A program made the position numbers and the translations under genes. A stretch of 42,859 nucleotides of DNA from Allobosea sp. LC85 (GTDB lineage: Bacteria; Pseudomonadota; Alphaproteobacteria; Rhizobiales; Beijerinckiaceae). The notes under the pieces are model-generated. The model was not told the origin of the DNA, searched no databases, and worked only from the letters and a program-made list of their open reading frames with translations. The stretch is taken from contig NZ_JPKG01000068.1 in the NCBI RefSeq assembly GCF_000735605.1, positions 1 to 42,859 of the forward strand. The letters are read 5' to 3'. Shown here piece by piece: positions 24,450 through 32,584 of this stretch; the stretch's first letter is position 1, and each line of letters starts with the position of its first letter.

Positions 24450-25076
24450 TCAGGATGCCGGGCAGGCAGCCCCCGTATCGGCCCAGGCCTGCATCAGCGC
24501 ACCGAATTGCGCGTTGCTGCCGGGCGCCGGAACACGACCGGATCCCGGGTTCCAGGCCCAGAGCACCAGGGTATCGCTGGTGACATGCTTCACGATTGCC
24601 GCGAGGTCGCGGCTGCCGTTGCGGTTCTGGTCCTTGAGCTGCTCGCAGATCTGGCCAAGCGACTTGCCCTCCCAGGCCATCGAAGCCGGCGCCAGCGCCC
24701 AATGACCATCGCCTGGGATCCGCGCCGGGTCGAAATTCTGCTTTCCGTGGCAGGTCGCGCATTCCAGCCCCGGCGCGCCGTGCCCGTCCTTGCCGCGCAC
24801 GACGAGCGGCTGGTGCAGGCGCTTCGCATCGGTCTGGCGCGGACGTTCAGTCGCCGGGTGGCAGTTCATGCAACGCGGGTGCTGCAGCACCTTGCCGATC
24901 TCGCCGAACAGCGCGGCCGAGCGGTCGCGCTGGTTGGCGATGCTGCTGAAGCTCTCGGCGGAACGCAGCGAGGCGGCTGGGGCCGCCTGCTGCGCGGTCT
25001 GCGCCGAAGTGAGCGCGGTACCGGCCAGACAGAGTCCGGCACCCGCCAGGGCGGCGTGAAGGAAGCGCGCCTGCAT
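24450..25076 (-). CDS. Diheme c-type cytochrome linked to molybdenum hydroxylase
   Basis: This 208-aa periplasmic protein has an N-terminal signal sequence (about residues 1-25, ending LTSAQ). Two heme-binding motifs are present: CMNCH (69-73) and CATCH (106-110). Its start overlaps the stop of the molybdopterin subunit by one base (TGATG), so the two are made together. In isoquinoline 1-oxidoreductase-like and nicotinate-hydroxylase-like systems a cytochrome c takes electrons from the 2Fe-2S subunit; that role is the likely one here. The fold beyond the heme sites is not a class I cytochrome I can name. Confidence 0.85.
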   Translation of the reverse strand: MQARFLHAALAGAGLCLAGTALTSAQTAQQAAPAASLRSAESFSSIANQRDRSAALFGEIGKVLQHPRCMNCHPATERPRQTDAKRLHQPLVVRGKDGHGAPGLECATCHGKQNFDPARIPGDGHWALAPASMAWEGKSLGQICEQLKDQNRNGSRDLAAIVKHVTSDTLVLWAWNPGSGRVPAPGSNAQFGALMQAWADTGAACPAS

Positions 25077-27253
25077 CAGACCGTGCCTCCGACCATCGGC
25101 AATTGCCGCGGGCGCGGCTGCCCGAGCCTGGCCAGTGCATTGGCGACCGCCGGGCCGATCGGCGGCACACCCGGCTCACCGACGCCGGTGGGCGCTTCGG
25201 TCGAGTTGATGATCGCGACCTCGACCTCCGGCATCTCGTGGATGCGCAACGAGCGATAGGTATCGAAATTGGCCTGGACCGGCCTGCCCTGGTCGAGCGT
25301 GATCTCGCCATAGAGCGCGTGGCCGAGACCAAAGCCGATGCCGCCTTCCATCTGTGCCCGGATGATGTCGGGATTGACCGCGACCCCGCAATCCACCGCG
25401 CACCAGACCTTGTGAACCTTCGGCTCACCGTCGCTGCCGAGCGAGACCTCTGCGATCTGGGCAACGAAGGAGCCAAAGCTCTCGACCACGGCGACGCCGC
25501 GAGCCCGGCCGTCGACCGGGCCGGAGCCATTCCACTTCGCCAGTTCGGCGACGGCCTTGAGCACGCCGACGGCACGTGGATGCCGGTTCATCAGGGCGAG
25601 CCTGCCGGCGACCGGATCCTGCCCCGCCGCCTGCAGCAGCTCATCGATGAAGCACTCGACCGCATAGGCTGTGTGCGTATGGCCGACGGAGCGCCACCAC
25701 AGGGTCGGCACGCCAACCTTGGGATTGTTCACCTCGCAGTGGAAATCCGCAATCTCGTAGAAGAGCTCGTTGGCGCCTTCGACCGAGGTTGCGTCGATGC
25801 CGTTCTTCACCACCATCGCTTCGAAGGGCGTGCCGAGGAAGAAGGACTGGCCGACGATGCTGTCGGCCCAGGCCGTGATCTTGCCGTCCTTCACGGCACC
25901 GCGCAGGCGATGCACGAAGAGCGGGCGGTAATAGCCGCCGGAGAGATCGTCCTCGCGGGTCCAGACCAGCTTGACCGGGCGATTGGGGCCGATCGCCTTG
26001 GCGACCATGGCGAGCTCCGCCGCGAGATGCTGGCTGACCTGCGCGCGTCGGCCGAAGCTGCCGCCAGCGAGCATGGTCTCGAGCCTGACCTTCTCTGGCG
26101 GCAGGCCAAGGACGGTCGCGATGGTCATGTGTTCGGTGGTCTGGAACTGGCTGCCGAAGCGGGCGAGTGCCTCGCTGCCATCCCATTGCAGATAGCCGTC
26201 GAGCGGTTCCATCGGCGCGTGCGCCAGATAGGGGAAGACGAACTCGGCCTCGATCACCGTCCCAGCCTTGGCGAGTACAGCCTCGGCATCGCCATGCGAC
26301 CCCGCCACCACACCCTTCTGGCGGGCGAGCGCGCGATATTCGGCGATCAGTTCGCGGCTGCCGCGCTTCTCCGCGGCACTCTCGTCCCAGGTCACTTTCA
26401 GGGCCTCGCGGCCCTTCAGCGCGGGCCACATGCCGTCGGCATAGACGGCGACGCCGGAGCCGATCTGTTTGACGTCGACCACGCCCTTGACCTTAAGCGC
26501 CTCAGCCGCGTCGAAGCTCGCGACCTTGCCGCCGAAGCGCGGTGGCCGCGCAACGACGACGGTCAACATGTTGGGAGCGTGGATATCGATGGTGAACTCG
26601 GCCTTGCCGCGCGACTTGTCGGCGCTGTCGAGCCGCTTGACCGCGCCCTCCTTGCCGATCAGGCGATAGGCCGAGGCCGGCTTCAGCGGCACGTTCTCCG
26701 GCACGGCAAGCTTCGAGGCTGCCTCGGCGAACTCGCCAAAGCGTCCCTGTTTGCCGGAGCCATGGCTCAGGACGCCAGCCTCGACCTTGATCTCGGAGGC
26801 CGGGACCGTCCAGGCCTGCGCCGCAGCCTGGACCAGCATGGCGCGGGCCGTGGCACCGGCCTTGCGCATCTGTTCCCAGCTATTGGCGATGGCGGTCGAG
26901 CCACCGGTACCCTGCACGCCGAAGGCGAGATTGGCATAGAGCTTGACGTCGGCCGGTGCATGCTCGCTGCGCATCTGGCTCCAGTCTGCGTCCATCTCCT
27001 CGGCGACGAGGGTCGCCAATCCGGTGAACGGCCCCTGGCCGAACTCGATATGCTTGATCAGCACCGTGATGGTGCTGTCTGGCGCAACGCGAACGAAGGC
27101 ATTGGGCGCGAAGGTGGCGTTTCCGCCGGGGCGGAAGGCGGCGCCTGCGCCGGACTGGGCGCGGGCCGCTTGCGGGAGATGCAGCCCGATGACGAGGGCG
27201 CCGGCCCCCTTCAACAGCGAGCGGCGGGAGAGGTGCTGATCGTGAACGGTCAT
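25076..27253 (-). CDS. Molybdopterin-binding subunit of a Tat-exported xanthine-dehydrogenase-family hydroxylase (IorB/aldehyde oxidase-like)
   Basis: This 725-aa catalytic subunit hydroxylates an aldehyde or N-heteroaromatic ring. The N-terminus has a clear twin-arginine signal (LSRRSLLKGAGALVIG, residues ~8-23), so the complex works in the periplasm. Internal blocks include IEFGQGPFTGLATLVAEEM, GGSFGRRAQVSQH (molybdopterin loop) and WRSVGHTHTAYAVECFIDE. The base glutamate is E693 in GVGEPGVPPIGPAVANA. The single-chain form with a separate small 2Fe-2S protein and no FAD subunit is the IorAB pattern. It lies between the 2Fe-2S subunit (3 bp upstream) and the diheme cytochrome. The true substrate is unknown: isoquinoline, nicotinate and simple aldehydes are all seen in this family. 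Confidence 0.9.
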   Translation of the reverse strand: MTVHDQHLSRRSLLKGAGALVIGLHLPQAARAQSGAGAAFRPGGNATFAPNAFVRVAPDSTITVLIKHIEFGQGPFTGLATLVAEEMDADWSQMRSEHAPADVKLYANLAFGVQGTGGSTAIANSWEQMRKAGATARAMLVQAAAQAWTVPASEIKVEAGVLSHGSGKQGRFGEFAEAASKLAVPENVPLKPASAYRLIGKEGAVKRLDSADKSRGKAEFTIDIHAPNMLTVVVARPPRFGGKVASFDAAEALKVKGVVDVKQIGSGVAVYADGMWPALKGREALKVTWDESAAEKRGSRELIAEYRALARQKGVVAGSHGDAEAVLAKAGTVIEAEFVFPYLAHAPMEPLDGYLQWDGSEALARFGSQFQTTEHMTIATVLGLPPEKVRLETMLAGGSFGRRAQVSQHLAAELAMVAKAIGPNRPVKLVWTREDDLSGGYYRPLFVHRLRGAVKDGKITAWADSIVGQSFFLGTPFEAMVVKNGIDATSVEGANELFYEIADFHCEVNNPKVGVPTLWWRSVGHTHTAYAVECFIDELLQAAGQDPVAGRLALMNRHPRAVGVLKAVAELAKWNGSGPVDGRARGVAVVESFGSFVAQIAEVSLGSDGEPKVHKVWCAVDCGVAVNPDIIRAQMEGGIGFGLGHALYGEITLDQGRPVQANFDTYRSLRIHEMPEVEVAIINSTEAPTGVGEPGVPPIGPAVANALARLGQPRPRQLPMVGGTV

Positions 27254-27256
27254 GGC

Positions 27257-27715
27257 TCAGCCCTCCAGCGTGCGGGCCGCGTCATGGATCGCGGCGCGGA
27301 TGCGGACGTAAGTTGCGCAACGGCAAAGATTGCCGTTCATCGCGAGATCGATGTCGCGGTCGGTCGGCTTCTTGTTTTCCGTGAGCAGCGCCACCGCACT
27401 CATCACCTGGCCCGACTGACAGTAGCCGCATTGCGGCACGTCACGCGCCGTCCAGGCCGCCTGAACGGCATCGGCTTCCTTGCCGGAAATCGCCTCGATC
27501 GTGGTGATCTCGGAATCGCCCACCGCCGAGACCGGCGTGACGCAGGAGCGCAGCGGCTTGCCGTCCATGAAGACGGTGCAGGCACCGCATTGCGCGACAC
27601 CGCAGCCGAACTTGGTGCCGGTGAGGCCGAGATTGTCGCGGATCGCCCAAAGCAGGGGCGTATCGTCGTCGACATCGACGCTGTGCGTCCTGCCGTTGAC
27701 TTTGAGTGAGACCAT
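27257..27715 (-). CDS. 2Fe-2S subunit of the molybdenum hydroxylase (IorA-like)
   Basis: This 152-aa electron-transfer subunit carries two [2Fe-2S] clusters. The plant-type cluster ligands are C38, C43, C46 and C58 (CGVAQCGACTVF...RSC), and the second set is C96, C99, C131 and C133 (CGYC...CRC). The start at 27715 has GGAGG 5 nt upstream. Earlier in-frame starts (27757, 27739) add residues without family match. It has no signal peptide and would be exported with the Tat-bearing large subunit. It is the first gene of the operon and is divergent from a tetR gene across 195 bp. Confidence 0.92.
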   Translation of the reverse strand: MVSLKVNGRTHSVDVDDDTPLLWAIRDNLGLTGTKFGCGVAQCGACTVFMDGKPLRSCVTPVSAVGDSEITTIEAISGKEADAVQAAWTARDVPQCGYCQSGQVMSAVALLTENKKPTDRDIDLAMNGNLCRCATYVRIRAAIHDAARTLEG

Positions 27716-27848
27716 GGCTGCCTCCGGATCGCTGGGCATGACACAGCGCGGCACCATGGTGCGGATCGAGAGGCTCGCTCTCGACGGCCCGATCTGACAT
27801 ATCAGAAGCGGGCGGACGATCCGTCGTCTTGGGTCGCGCGACTAGACG

Positions 27849-27871
27849 AGTTAGACTGTTTGAGTCCAACT
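27849..27871. promoter_or_regulatory. Candidate TetR operator between iorA-like gene and tetR
   Basis: Arms AGTTAGACT (27849-27857) and AGTCCAACT (27863-27871) form an inverted repeat with one mismatch around a 5-nt spacer (GTTTG). The site lies 40 bp ahead of the TetR start and 134 bp ahead of the 2Fe-2S subunit start, where an autoregulatory repressor would bind. Confidence 0.6.
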
Positions 27872-27910
27872 GGGATAGTCGCGCTCAGTTTGGATCTTGT
27901 CAAGACTGCA

Positions 27911-28534
27911 ATGTCCGACAGAAGCGAGAATTCCGGCGTGGCCGCCGATGACACTTCCGGTCGCATCGATCAGATCGCCGATGCCGCGCTGCGCCTGTTT
28001 GCCCGTTACGGCTACAAGCGCACCTCGATGGACGACATCGCCAAGGAAGCCGGGCTGGCCAAGGCGACACTCTACCTCCATTTCAAGGGCAAGGATGACG
28101 TGTTCCGGGCCATGCTCGCGCTGCTCGGCAAGCGTGTCGACGCACGTTGCCGTGAGGTCCTGACCAGCAAGGCCGCCTTCCCGGAACGTCTCACTGCGCT
28201 GTTGAGGGCACATTTCGCCACGGCCTTCGAAAGCCTCGGCACCGGCGAACACCTGGTCGAGTTGAAGGCCGTCATTGCCAGTATCGCCGGGCAGGAACTG
28301 CTTGTCTTCGAAGACATCTTCGTCAGGCATGCGCGCAGCCTCATCGAGGGGGCGCAAGCGAAGGGCGAGATCTCGCTGAACCGCACAGGCCTCAATTCCA
28401 CGATGCTGATCAACACGCTGATGCAGGCAGCCGCCGGTGCCAAGCTCGGCCCCCTGCCCTCCTGCGCCGATTACGGGCAGCGGCTCGACGCGATCGCATC
28501 GGTCATGGCTGCTGCCGTCCTGCCGGCCGGCTAG
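27911..28534 (+). CDS. TetR/AcrR-family regulator, divergent from the molybdenum hydroxylase operon
   Basis: This 207-aa regulator has an N-terminal helix-turn-helix (residues ~24-60: AALRLFARYGYKRTSMDDIA, then KEAGLAKATLYLHFKGKDDVF). The rest is an all-alpha ligand and dimer domain. The ATG at 27911 is preferred because the longer frame from 27860 would start inside the operator palindrome. Orientation suggests it represses the divergent Mo-hydroxylase operon and itself, released by the substrate or a metabolite. That is an inference from position. Confidence 0.88.
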   Translation: MSDRSENSGVAADDTSGRIDQIADAALRLFARYGYKRTSMDDIAKEAGLAKATLYLHFKGKDDVFRAMLALLGKRVDARCREVLTSKAAFPERLTALLRAHFATAFESLGTGEHLVELKAVIASIAGQELLVFEDIFVRHARSLIEGAQAKGEISLNRTGLNSTMLINTLMQAAAGAKLGPLPSCADYGQRLDAIASVMAAAVLPAG

Positions 28535-28623
28535 TGTGACAAGGGCCGGCATCGCTCTAAGCCTTTCGTCTAAACCGCCATTCCTGGGCAGATGCACATG
28601 GTTTCATCCGCACGGGCGTGGCG

Positions 28624-28653
28624 TTGACAGGCGCGCTGCGCGCGGTGCAGCAT
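28624..28653 (+). promoter_or_regulatory. Candidate promoter of the liv operon
   Basis: A perfect TTGACA at 28624-28629 is followed after 18 nt by CAGCAT (28648-28653), a weak -10. The start point would fall about 40 bp ahead of the small upstream ORF at 28700. The rest of 28535-28690 shows nothing else I can name. Confidence 0.4.
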
Positions 28654-28699
28654 GACCGCAGGGGAAACGAACAATCCAAGAATCATTAAGGTGGCGACC

Positions 28700-28720
28700 A
28701 TGTGTGCGTGGTATGTCTGA
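28700..28720 (+). CDS. Six-codon upstream ORF (possible leader peptide) ahead of livG
   Basis: ATG-TGT-GCG-TGG-TAT-GTC-TGA encodes MCAWYV. AAGGTG (28688-28693) lies 6 nt upstream, a better ribosome site than any before livG. The stop codon overlaps codons 2-3 of livG (ATG at 28713) in another frame, so ribosomes ending here could restart on livG. The competing view is that the same Shine-Dalgarno serves a GTG at 28704 in the livG frame. Confidence 0.4.
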   Translation: MCAWYV

Positions 28721-29477
28721 GGATATTATTCTCTCCACCTCGGGGCTCACCAAAGAATTCGCGGGCTTCACCGCGGTCAATGGTGTCGATCTCAAGGTCA
28801 GGCGCGGCAGCATTCATGCGCTCATCGGCCCAAACGGCGCCGGCAAGACGACATGCTTCAATCTGCTGACCAAATTTCTTGCGCCGACCAAGGGCTCGAT
28901 CGTCTATAACGGCAAGGACATCACGCGGCAGAAACCGGCCGAGATCGCCCGGCTCGGTCTGGTACGGTCCTTCCAGATTTCGGCGGTTTTCCCGCAACTC
29001 AGCGTGATGAAGAATGTCCGGATCGCGCTGCAGCGGAAGCGCGGTGACTCCTTCGATTTCTGGCGCTCCGAGGATGTGCTGAAATCGCTCGATGCCGAGG
29101 CGCTGCGCCTGGTCGAGGCCGTCGGCCTCTCAACTTTTGCCGAACTGCCGGCGGGCGAGCTTTCATATGGCCGCAAGCGCGCGCTCGAGATCGCGACCAC
29201 GCTGGCGCTCGATCCGGAAATGCTGCTGCTCGACGAACCGATGGCCGGAATGGGCCGTGAGGATGTCGAACGCATCGAGGCGCTGATCCGCAAAGTCTCC
29301 GCCAACCGCACCATCCTGATGGTCGAGCACAATCTCTCGGTCGTCGCCTCTCTCTCGGACCGCATCACTGTGCTGGCGCGTGGGCAGGTCCTTGCCGAAG
29401 GCGACTATGCCACGGTCTCGAAGGACCCGCGCGTGGTCGAAGCCTATATCGGATCGGGAGTCGGCCATGCTCACTGA
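28713..29477 (+). CDS. livG: Branched-chain amino acid-type ABC importer, ATP-binding protein LivG
   Basis: This 254-aa cytoplasmic ATPase belongs to the HAAT/Liv-type importer. Walker A GPNGAGKTT is at 39-47, the signature LSYGR at 150-154, and Walker B LLLDEP ends in D174-E175; a C-terminal Liv-type extension follows. Start ATG 28713 gives MSEDIILSTSGLTKEF, the usual LivG beginning. A GTG at 28704 is possible. It overlaps livF by 11 bp. The solute imported by this system could be an amino acid, an aromatic acid or another carboxylate. Confidence 0.92.
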   Translation: MSEDIILSTSGLTKEFAGFTAVNGVDLKVRRGSIHALIGPNGAGKTTCFNLLTKFLAPTKGSIVYNGKDITRQKPAEIARLGLVRSFQISAVFPQLSVMKNVRIALQRKRGDSFDFWRSEDVLKSLDAEALRLVEAVGLSTFAELPAGELSYGRKRALEIATTLALDPEMLLLDEPMAGMGREDVERIEALIRKVSANRTILMVEHNLSVVASLSDRITVLARGQVLAEGDYATVSKDPRVVEAYIGSGVGHAH

Positions 29478-30210
29478 GGCGACCCGGGCCACAGCACCTG
29501 CGACCGCGGCCAAAGCGCTGCTCGCCGTCCGCGGGCTCGAGGCCTGGTATGGCGAGTCGCATGTGCTGCACGGCATCGACTTCGACGTCGCGCCCGGCGA
29601 AGTGGTGACCCTGCTCGGCCGCAACGGCGCGGGCAAGACCACCACGCTGAAGTCGATCATCGGCATCATGGGCAAGCGCAAGGGCTCGGTCTCGTTCGAC
29701 GGCACCGAGACAATCAATCTGCCCTCGCGCACCATCGCCCGACTGGGCATCGGCTTTGTTCCCGAAGAGCGCGGCATCTATTCGAGCCTGAATGTCGAGG
29801 AGAACCTGCTGCTGCCGCCGCAGGTGAAGCCGGGCGGGCTCACCCTCGAGCAGATCTTCGAGCTCTTTCCAAATCTGAAGGAACGGCTGAAGAGTCAGGG
29901 CACCAAGCTGTCAGGTGGCGAGCAGCAGATGCTGGCGATCGGGCGCATCCTGCGCACGGGCGCGAATCTCCTGTTGCTCGACGAGCCGACCGAGGGGCTG
30001 GCGCCGGTGATTATCGACCAGATCGGCCGCACCATCGCAAAACTGAAACGCGAGGGCTTCACCATCATCCTGGTCGAGCAGAACTTCCGCTTCGCCGCGA
30101 CGGTCGCCGACCGGCACTATGTCGTCGAGCAGGGCAAGGTGGTCGACATGATTCCGAACGAGGCGCTTGAGCGAAACATCGACAAGCTCCACGGTTACCT
30201 CGGGGTTTGA
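29467..30210 (+). CDS. livF: ABC importer ATP-binding protein LivF
   Basis: This is the second ATPase of the importer, 247 aa. Walker A GRNGAGKTT is at 51-59, then GFVPEERGIYSSLNVEENL, the signature KLSGGEQQML, Walker B LLLLDEPTEGLAPVI and the H-loop ILVEQN. The ATG at 29467 has GGGAG 6 nt upstream; the longer frame from 29380 is inside livG. The livK start follows 41 bp after the stop. Confidence 0.93.
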   Translation: MLTEATRATAPATAAKALLAVRGLEAWYGESHVLHGIDFDVAPGEVVTLLGRNGAGKTTTLKSIIGIMGKRKGSVSFDGTETINLPSRTIARLGIGFVPEERGIYSSLNVEENLLLPPQVKPGGLTLEQIFELFPNLKERLKSQGTKLSGGEQQMLAIGRILRTGANLLLLDEPTEGLAPVIIDQIGRTIAKLKREGFTIILVEQNFRFAATVADRHYVVEQGKVVDMIPNEALERNIDKLHGYLGV

Positions 30211-30251
30211 ACAATCACGTCGAGAACGACGTCATTTCAGGGAGAGACGGC

Positions 30252-31457
30252 ATGAAACTCAAGACATTGCTGCTGGGCAGCGTATTTGGTGCGCTGCTCG
30301 TGAGCCCGGCACTGGCGCAGCAGATTTCCGTCAAGGCCGGCGTGCTCAACGATCGTTCCGGCCTCTATGCCGACCTCTCCGGCGAGGGTTCGGTGGTCGC
30401 GGCCCGGATGGCCGTCGAGGATTTCAAGGCCGCCGAGAAGGGCATCAAGGTCGAGATCGTCTCGGCGGATCACCAGAACAAGCCCGATGTCGGCTCGACC
30501 ATCGCCCGGCAATGGTATGATCAGGATGGCGTCGACATCATCCTGGACGTGCCGACCTCCTCGGTGGCACTGGCCGTCAACCAGATCACCAAGGAAAAGA
30601 ACAAGGTCCATATCAACTCGGGCGCGGCCTCCTCGGATCTGACCGGCAAGGCCTGCTCGCCGAACACCGTGCACTGGACCTATGACACCTATGCCCTGGC
30701 CCAGGGCACGGGCGGCGCCATGGTGAAGGCCGGCGGCGACAGCTGGTTCTTCATGACCGCCGACTATGCCTTTGGCCACGCGCTGGAGCGCGACACCGCC
30801 GCCATCGTCGCCAAGAACGGCGGCAAGGTGCTGGGGGCCGTGCGCACGCCTTTCCCGGGCACCGATTTCTCCTCGTTCCTGCTCCAGGCCCAAGCCTCCA
30901 AGGCCAAGGTCATCGGCCTTGCCAATGCCGGCGGCGACACGATCAACTCGATCAAGCAGGCGGGCGAGTTCGGCATCGTCGCAGGCGGGCAGAAGCTCGC
31001 GGGGCTGCTCGTCTTCCTCACCGACGTACACGCGCTCGGCCTGCAGACGGCGCAGGGCCTTGTCCTGACAGAATCCTTCTACTGGGACACGAACGACCAG
31101 ACCCGCGCCTGGTCGGAGCGCTTCTCGAAGGCCCATGGTGGCAAGAAGCCAACCATGGTCCAGGCCGGCGTCTATTCCGGCATGCTCCACTACCTCAAGG
31201 CCGTGGAGGCTGCGAAGAGCAAAGATTCCGCGGCCGTGATGGCCAAGATGAAGGAACTGCCGACCGACGATCCGCTCTTCGGCAAGGGCTCGGTCCGCGC
31301 CGACGGCCGCAAGATGCACGACATGTACCTTTTCGAGGTCAAGAAGCCGTCCGAGTCCAAGGCGCCGTGGGACTACTACAAGCAGATCGCGGTTCTGCCG
31401 GCCGAGCAGGCCTTCAAGCCGCTCAGCGAAAGCGAGTGCCCGCTCGTCAAGAAGTGA
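30252..31457 (+). CDS. livK: Periplasmic solute-binding protein of the Liv-type importer
   Basis: This 401-aa type I periplasmic binding protein has a Sec signal peptide (MKLKTLLLGSVFGALLVSPALA, 22 residues, cleavage at ALA-QQ). The mature part begins QQISVKAGVLNDRSG and contains NSGAASSDLTGKACSPNTVHWTYDTY (split; a Leu/Ile/Val-type ligand hinge) and FMTADYAFGHALERD. The ATG at 30252 has GGGAGAGA 8 nt upstream. No lipobox is present. A long palindromic element separates it from livH, which may let this subunit be made in excess. Similar proteins bind many carboxylates and aromatics, so the gene symbol marks family, not substrate. Confidence 0.92.
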   Translation: MKLKTLLLGSVFGALLVSPALAQQISVKAGVLNDRSGLYADLSGEGSVVAARMAVEDFKAAEKGIKVEIVSADHQNKPDVGSTIARQWYDQDGVDIILDVPTSSVALAVNQITKEKNKVHINSGAASSDLTGKACSPNTVHWTYDTYALAQGTGGAMVKAGGDSWFFMTADYAFGHALERDTAAIVAKNGGKVLGAVRTPFPGTDFSSFLLQAQASKAKVIGLANAGGDTINSIKQAGEFGIVAGGQKLAGLLVFLTDVHALGLQTAQGLVLTESFYWDTNDQTRAWSERFSKAHGGKKPTMVQAGVYSGMLHYLKAVEAAKSKDSAAVMAKMKELPTDDPLFGKGSVRADGRKMHDMYLFEVKKPSESKAPWDYYKQIAVLPAEQAFKPLSESECPLVKK

Positions 31458-31489
31458 GCGAGGCTCCGGCCCCGCTTACCCGGTTCGTG

Positions 31490-31597
31490 CGTCATCCCGG
31501 GCGCCCATAGGGGAGCCCGGGATCCACATCTGAGCCTGTCCCCGGACCTGTTCCGGCATGGATCCCGGGTCAGGGCTTCGGCCTGCCCGGGATGACG
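31490..31597. repeat. Long palindromic intergenic element between livK and livH (family B)
   Basis: The ends are perfect 13-bp inverted repeats, CGTCATCCCGGGC (31490-31502) and GCCCGGGATGACG (31585-31597). Nested inside are GCCCGGGATCCA (31515-31526) and TGGATCCCGGGT (31559-31570). The 108-bp unit can fold as one long hairpin. Fragments with the same CCCGGGATGACG signature occur at 22838-22850 and, degraded, at 40376-40390. It is probably a mobile or REP-like Rhizobiales intergenic element. Confidence 0.85.
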
Positions 31598-31662
31598 GCA
31601 GCAGGAGATGGCGTTTCGGCAGCGGGTCCTTGGCAGTATTTTCAAGATGAGTTGAGCAACGC

Positions 31663-32550
31663 ATGTTCGAGCTTCTCGGAATCCCACCACAAGCGCTGTT
31701 CGGTCAGGTCCTGCTCGGCCTGATCAATGGCTCGTTCTATGCCATCCTCAGCCTCGGGCTGGCGGTGATCTTCGGGCTGCTCAACATCATCAACTTCACT
31801 CATGGCGCGCAGTACATGATGGGCGCCTTCGTAGCCTGGATGTGCCTGAACTATCTGGGCATCAATTACTGGGCCGCGCTGCTGCTGGCACCGCTGATCG
31901 TCGGGATCGTGGGGGTCGCCATCGAGCGATTGCTGATCTCGCGACTGGCCCATCTCGACCATCTCTACGGGCTGCTGCTGACCTTCGGCCTCGCGCTGAT
32001 CATCCAGGGTCTGTTCCGCAACAATTACGGCTCGTCGGGGCTGCCCTATCAAATTCCGCCGCAACTGGCGGGCGGGCACAATCTCGGTTTCATGTTCCTG
32101 CCGAACTACCGCGCCTGGGTGGTCATCGCCTCGCTGGTCATCTGCCTGGCGACCTGGTTCGTGATCGAGAAGACCAGGCTCGGCGCCTATCTCCGCGCCG
32201 CCACCGAGAACCCGACGCTGACACAGGCCTTCGGCATCAATGTGCCGTTGCTGGTGACCCTGACCTACGGTTTCGGCGTCGCTCTGGCGGCGTTCGCCGG
32301 CGTGCTCGCGGCACCAATCTATTCGGTCAACCCGAACATGGGTGCCGATCTGATCATCGTCGTCTTCGCCGTCGTCGTGATCGGCGGCATGGGCTCGATC
32401 ATGGGCGCGATCGTCACCGGCTTCGGCCTCGGCCTGATCGAAGGCCTGACCAAGGTTTTCTACCCCGAAGCTTCGGCGACCGTGATCTTCATCATCATGG
32501 TCCTGGTGCTGCTGGTGAAGCCAGCCGGGCTGTTCGGGCGGCCCGCGTGA
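31663..32550 (+). CDS. livH: ABC importer permease LivH
   Basis: This 295-aa inner-membrane permease of the Liv family has about eight hydrophobic segments. Family blocks are GLINGSFYAILSLGLAVIFGLLNIINF (split), HGAQYMMGAFVA, RAATENPTLTQAFGINV and IGGMGSIMGAIVTGFGLGLIEGL. It follows livK after 205 bp occupied by the palindromic element and precedes livM by 34 bp. No strong Shine-Dalgarno is visible; GATGAGTTGAGCAACGC precedes the ATG. Confidence 0.93.
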   Translation: MFELLGIPPQALFGQVLLGLINGSFYAILSLGLAVIFGLLNIINFTHGAQYMMGAFVAWMCLNYLGINYWAALLLAPLIVGIVGVAIERLLISRLAHLDHLYGLLLTFGLALIIQGLFRNNYGSSGLPYQIPPQLAGGHNLGFMFLPNYRAWVVIASLVICLATWFVIEKTRLGAYLRAATENPTLTQAFGINVPLLVTLTYGFGVALAAFAGVLAAPIYSVNPNMGADLIIVVFAVVVIGGMGSIMGAIVTGFGLGLIEGLTKVFYPEASATVIFIIMVLVLLVKPAGLFGRPA

Positions 32551-32584
32551 TGGCGCCGTTCCGCATGATTGCAAGGAGCTGACC

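Noticed and set aside
25103..27709. 868-aa plus-strand open frame
   Set aside because: It is exactly antisense to the molybdopterin subunit and the 2Fe-2S gene; the translation is His/Arg/Asp-rich with no domain. Such frames arise from high-GC codon use.
28704..28712. GTG 28704 as the livG start
   Set aside because: In frame with usable ribosome-site spacing, but LivG proteins usually begin at MS(E/D)DIIL, which is the ATG at 28713; kept as an alternative.
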